The notes beneath the pieces were generated by a model. The model made no database searches and had not been told where the DNA came from. It saw only the letters and a list, made by a program, of their open reading frames with translations. From Parahaliea mediterranea (GTDB lineage Bacteria > Pseudomonadota > Gammaproteobacteria > Pseudomonadales > Halieaceae): a DNA stretch of 64,000 nucleotides. Location: positions 1 through 64,000 of the forward strand of contig NZ_JAFKCZ010000011.1 of assembly GCF_017255185.1 (NCBI RefSeq), written 5' to 3'. Shown in pieces: positions 62,402-64,000 of the stretch (position 1 is the stretch's first letter; every line of letters starts with the position of its first letter). Position numbers and translations under genes: made by a program.

Positions 62402-64000
62402 ATGCTGAACATCCAGCACGTTCTGGAAACGCGCTACCCCCGGTTCTTTGACCAACACGCCACCACCGCGAGAACCCTCTCGCGCTTTCTCAGCTTTCTC
62501 TTCTACGAATCACGCTTTCAGCAATTCGGTCGCGACTACCCCCATCTACAGGGTTTTGACTTCGTCGACGCGACCCTGCGCTACTTCGATTTCACCCTGA
62601 AGTTGCGAGACAGCGAGCGCGCGCGTATTCCCACCAGTGGCCGGGTGGTGATCGCCGCCAACCACCCCATCGGCTCCCTCGACGGCCTGGCCCTGCTGAA
62701 CCTGGTGCGCCAGGTGCGCCCCGATGTAAAAGTGGTGGCCAACGACCTGCTCACCGCCATCGACCCGCTGCACCCGGTACTGCTGCCGGTCAACAATATG
62801 AGCGGCAATACCGCGCGGCAAAACCTGCGCAATATCCGCGCCCACCTCGAGGACGACGGCGCGCTGATCATTTTCCCGGCGGGCGAGGTCTCGCGCTTCG
62901 GCGCCAAGGGCGTCAAGGACGGCGAGTGGCAGAGCGGCTTCGTCAAGATCGCCCGCGCCACCCGCTCGCCGGTGCTGCCGATCTTCGTCGCCGGACGCAA
63001 CTCGCTGTTTTTCTACAGCCTGTCCTTCCTGGCGCGCCCCCTGTCCACCCTGTGGCTGGTGCGCGAGATGTTCAAGCAGAGCCACAACGCGGTGGACGCC
63101 CGGGTCGGCAACCCGATCCCCTACGACAACTACAGCTCGCTGGATGTTTCCGCCAAGAAACTGGCGCAGATGTTCCGCAAGCATGTATACCGCATCGCCC
63201 GCAACCGGCGGCCGGTGTTCCGCTCTATCGAGACCGTGGCGGCGCCGGAGAACCGCGGCCTGCTCAGGCGCGAGCTGGCCCAGAGCGAGCGCCTGGGTGA
63301 CACCGTGGACGGCAAGCAGATCTACCTCGCGCGGATGGAGCAATCGCCCTGCGTGATGCGCGAAATCGGCCGCCTGCGGGAGCTGACCTTCCGCGCGGTG
63401 GGCGAAGGCACCGGCCTGCCCCGGGACATCGACCGCTACGACCGCGACTACCACCACCTGGTGCTGTGGGACGCGGAAGACATGGAGATCGCCGGCGCCT
63501 ACCGGCTCGGGGATGCGGCCGCCCTGATGGCCAGGGGCGGCGTGGACGCCCTCTATACCCACAGCCTGTTCGACTTCGGCCCCAACATGCGGCCCTACCT
63601 TGAACAGGGTCTGGAACTCGGGCGCAGCTTCGTGCAGCCGCGATACCAGACCCGGCACAGCCTGGATTACCTGTGGTATGGCATCGGCGCCTTTGTTCGC
63701 CGGCACCCGCGTTTTCGCTACCTGTTCGGCCCGGCCTCCATCAGCCGGCTCTACGGGGTCGACGCCATCGCGCGCATCGCCTGGTATTACGGCACCCACT
63801 ACAACCACACGGCGCTGGACATTGCCCCGCGCACGCCCTTCCAGATACCGGAGGAACTGAAGGCCCAGTTCGCCGCCGAGTTCTCCGGCATCGATCGCGA
63901 CGAGGATTTCCGCGCCCTGCGCGACGCGCTGGCGGAAAAAGGCCTGCCGGTGCCGGTGCTGTACAAACACTACTCACAGGCCACCGAACCGGAGGGCGTG
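62402..64000 (+). CDS. Bifunctional PlsC-type / GNAT-type acyltransferase (OlsF-like), cut by the window edge
   Basis: At least 533 residues and open at the right edge. The first half is a PlsC-type acyltransferase: ANHPIGSLDGLALLN contains the HxxxxD motif, IIFPAGEVSRFG the conserved glycine region. The second half (from about 315) looks like the GNAT-type N-acyltransferase fold of ornithine-lipid OlsB proteins: REIGRLRELTFRAVGEGTG, IAGAYRLG, and ELGRSFVQPRYQ. OlsF proteins carry both activities and make ornithine lipids in one chain. The order fits, but the substrate is inferred. It follows the small FLxxGG gene by 12 bp. Confidence 0.7.
   Translation, partial: MLNIQHVLETRYPRFFDQHATTARTLSRFLSFLFYESRFQQFGRDYPHLQGFDFVDATLRYFDFTLKLRDSERARIPTSGRVVIAANHPIGSLDGLALLNLVRQVRPDVKVVANDLLTAIDPLHPVLLPVNNMSGNTARQNLRNIRAHLEDDGALIIFPAGEVSRFGAKGVKDGEWQSGFVKIARATRSPVLPIFVAGRNSLFFYSLSFLARPLSTLWLVREMFKQSHNAVDARVGNPIPYDNYSSLDVSAKKLAQMFRKHVYRIARNRRPVFRSIETVAAPENRGLLRRELAQSERLGDTVDGKQIYLARMEQSPCVMREIGRLRELTFRAVGEGTGLPRDIDRYDRDYHHLVLWDAEDMEIAGAYRLGDAAALMARGGVDALYTHSLFDFGPNMRPYLEQGLELGRSFVQPRYQTRHSLDYLWYGIGAFVRRHPRFRYLFGPASISRLYGVDAIARIAWYYGTHYNHTALDIAPRTPFQIPEELKAQFAAEFSGIDRDEDFRALRDALAEKGLPVPVLYKHYSQATEPEGV

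Overview
The window is a chromosomal stretch of a high-GC, Gram-negative bacterium, most likely a marine gammaproteobacterium of the Halieaceae/OM60 or Cellvibrionales kind. That placement is an inference. It rests on the GC-rich coding sequence, the long PutA without a DNA-binding domain, SlyX and YciH, a large TonB-dependent receptor, arsenosugar genes and a Gram-negative sortase. No rRNA, CRISPR array or prophage was seen. There is one tRNA (Arg-CCT) and one complete group II intron.

Layout. 1-220: REP-like palindromes beside an insertion-sequence-like end. 219-6002: a DUF819 membrane protein, an Lrp-type regulator and, divergently, putA for proline catabolism. 6013-7586: a two-gene DNA-alkylation-repair operon. 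7754-9273: a secreted serine hydrolase and a small membrane protein. 9367-11380: a group II intron inserted antisense in a small reading frame. 11595-15616: a saccharopine-dehydrogenase-like reductase, a Tat-exported PLP decarboxylase and a type II NADH dehydrogenase. 15619-29568: an acyl-CoA catabolic island. Its minus-strand genes encode an AtuA-like protein, both acyl-CoA carboxylase subunits, a dienelactone-type hydrolase, a zeta-class GST, a thiolase-like protein, a thiolase and a FadJ-type enzyme. A divergent TetR regulator and acyl-CoA dehydrogenase complete it. 29576-32139: an Orn/Lys/Arg decarboxylase with a tandem repeat at its 5' end, and a divergent Lrp regulator. 32153-35776: lipid acyltransferase and esterase, a small FLxxGG protein, and a sortase with its apparent dedicated substrate. 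36003-39366: an SRPBCC-SDR fusion, an epoxide hydrolase and a thioesterase. 39387-43576: a RecB-nuclease-like protein, two acyl-CoA dehydrogenases and SlyX. 43641-49834: YciH, a lysozyme-like small protein, a three-gene arsenosugar cluster translationally coupled to a lytic transglycosylase, and a TetR regulator. 49874-55552: the tRNA and a series of envelope proteins. 55887-61851: a TonB-dependent receptor with a lipoprotein made of two copies of one domain. 62198-64000: a second FLxxGG protein and an OlsF-like bifunctional acyltransferase cut by the window edge.

The main theme is use of branched, cyclic or terpenoid-like acyl-CoAs, with acyl-CoA dehydrogenases, a biotin carboxylase, thiolases, hydrolases and an epoxide hydrolase. 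Envelope maintenance and lipid remodelling form a second theme. The least ordinary items are the sortase/substrate pair, the Tat-exported PLP enzyme, the precisely delimited intron, the covarying REP-like palindromes, the receptor/duplicated-lipoprotein pair, and the 45-bp higher-order repeat before the decarboxylase.
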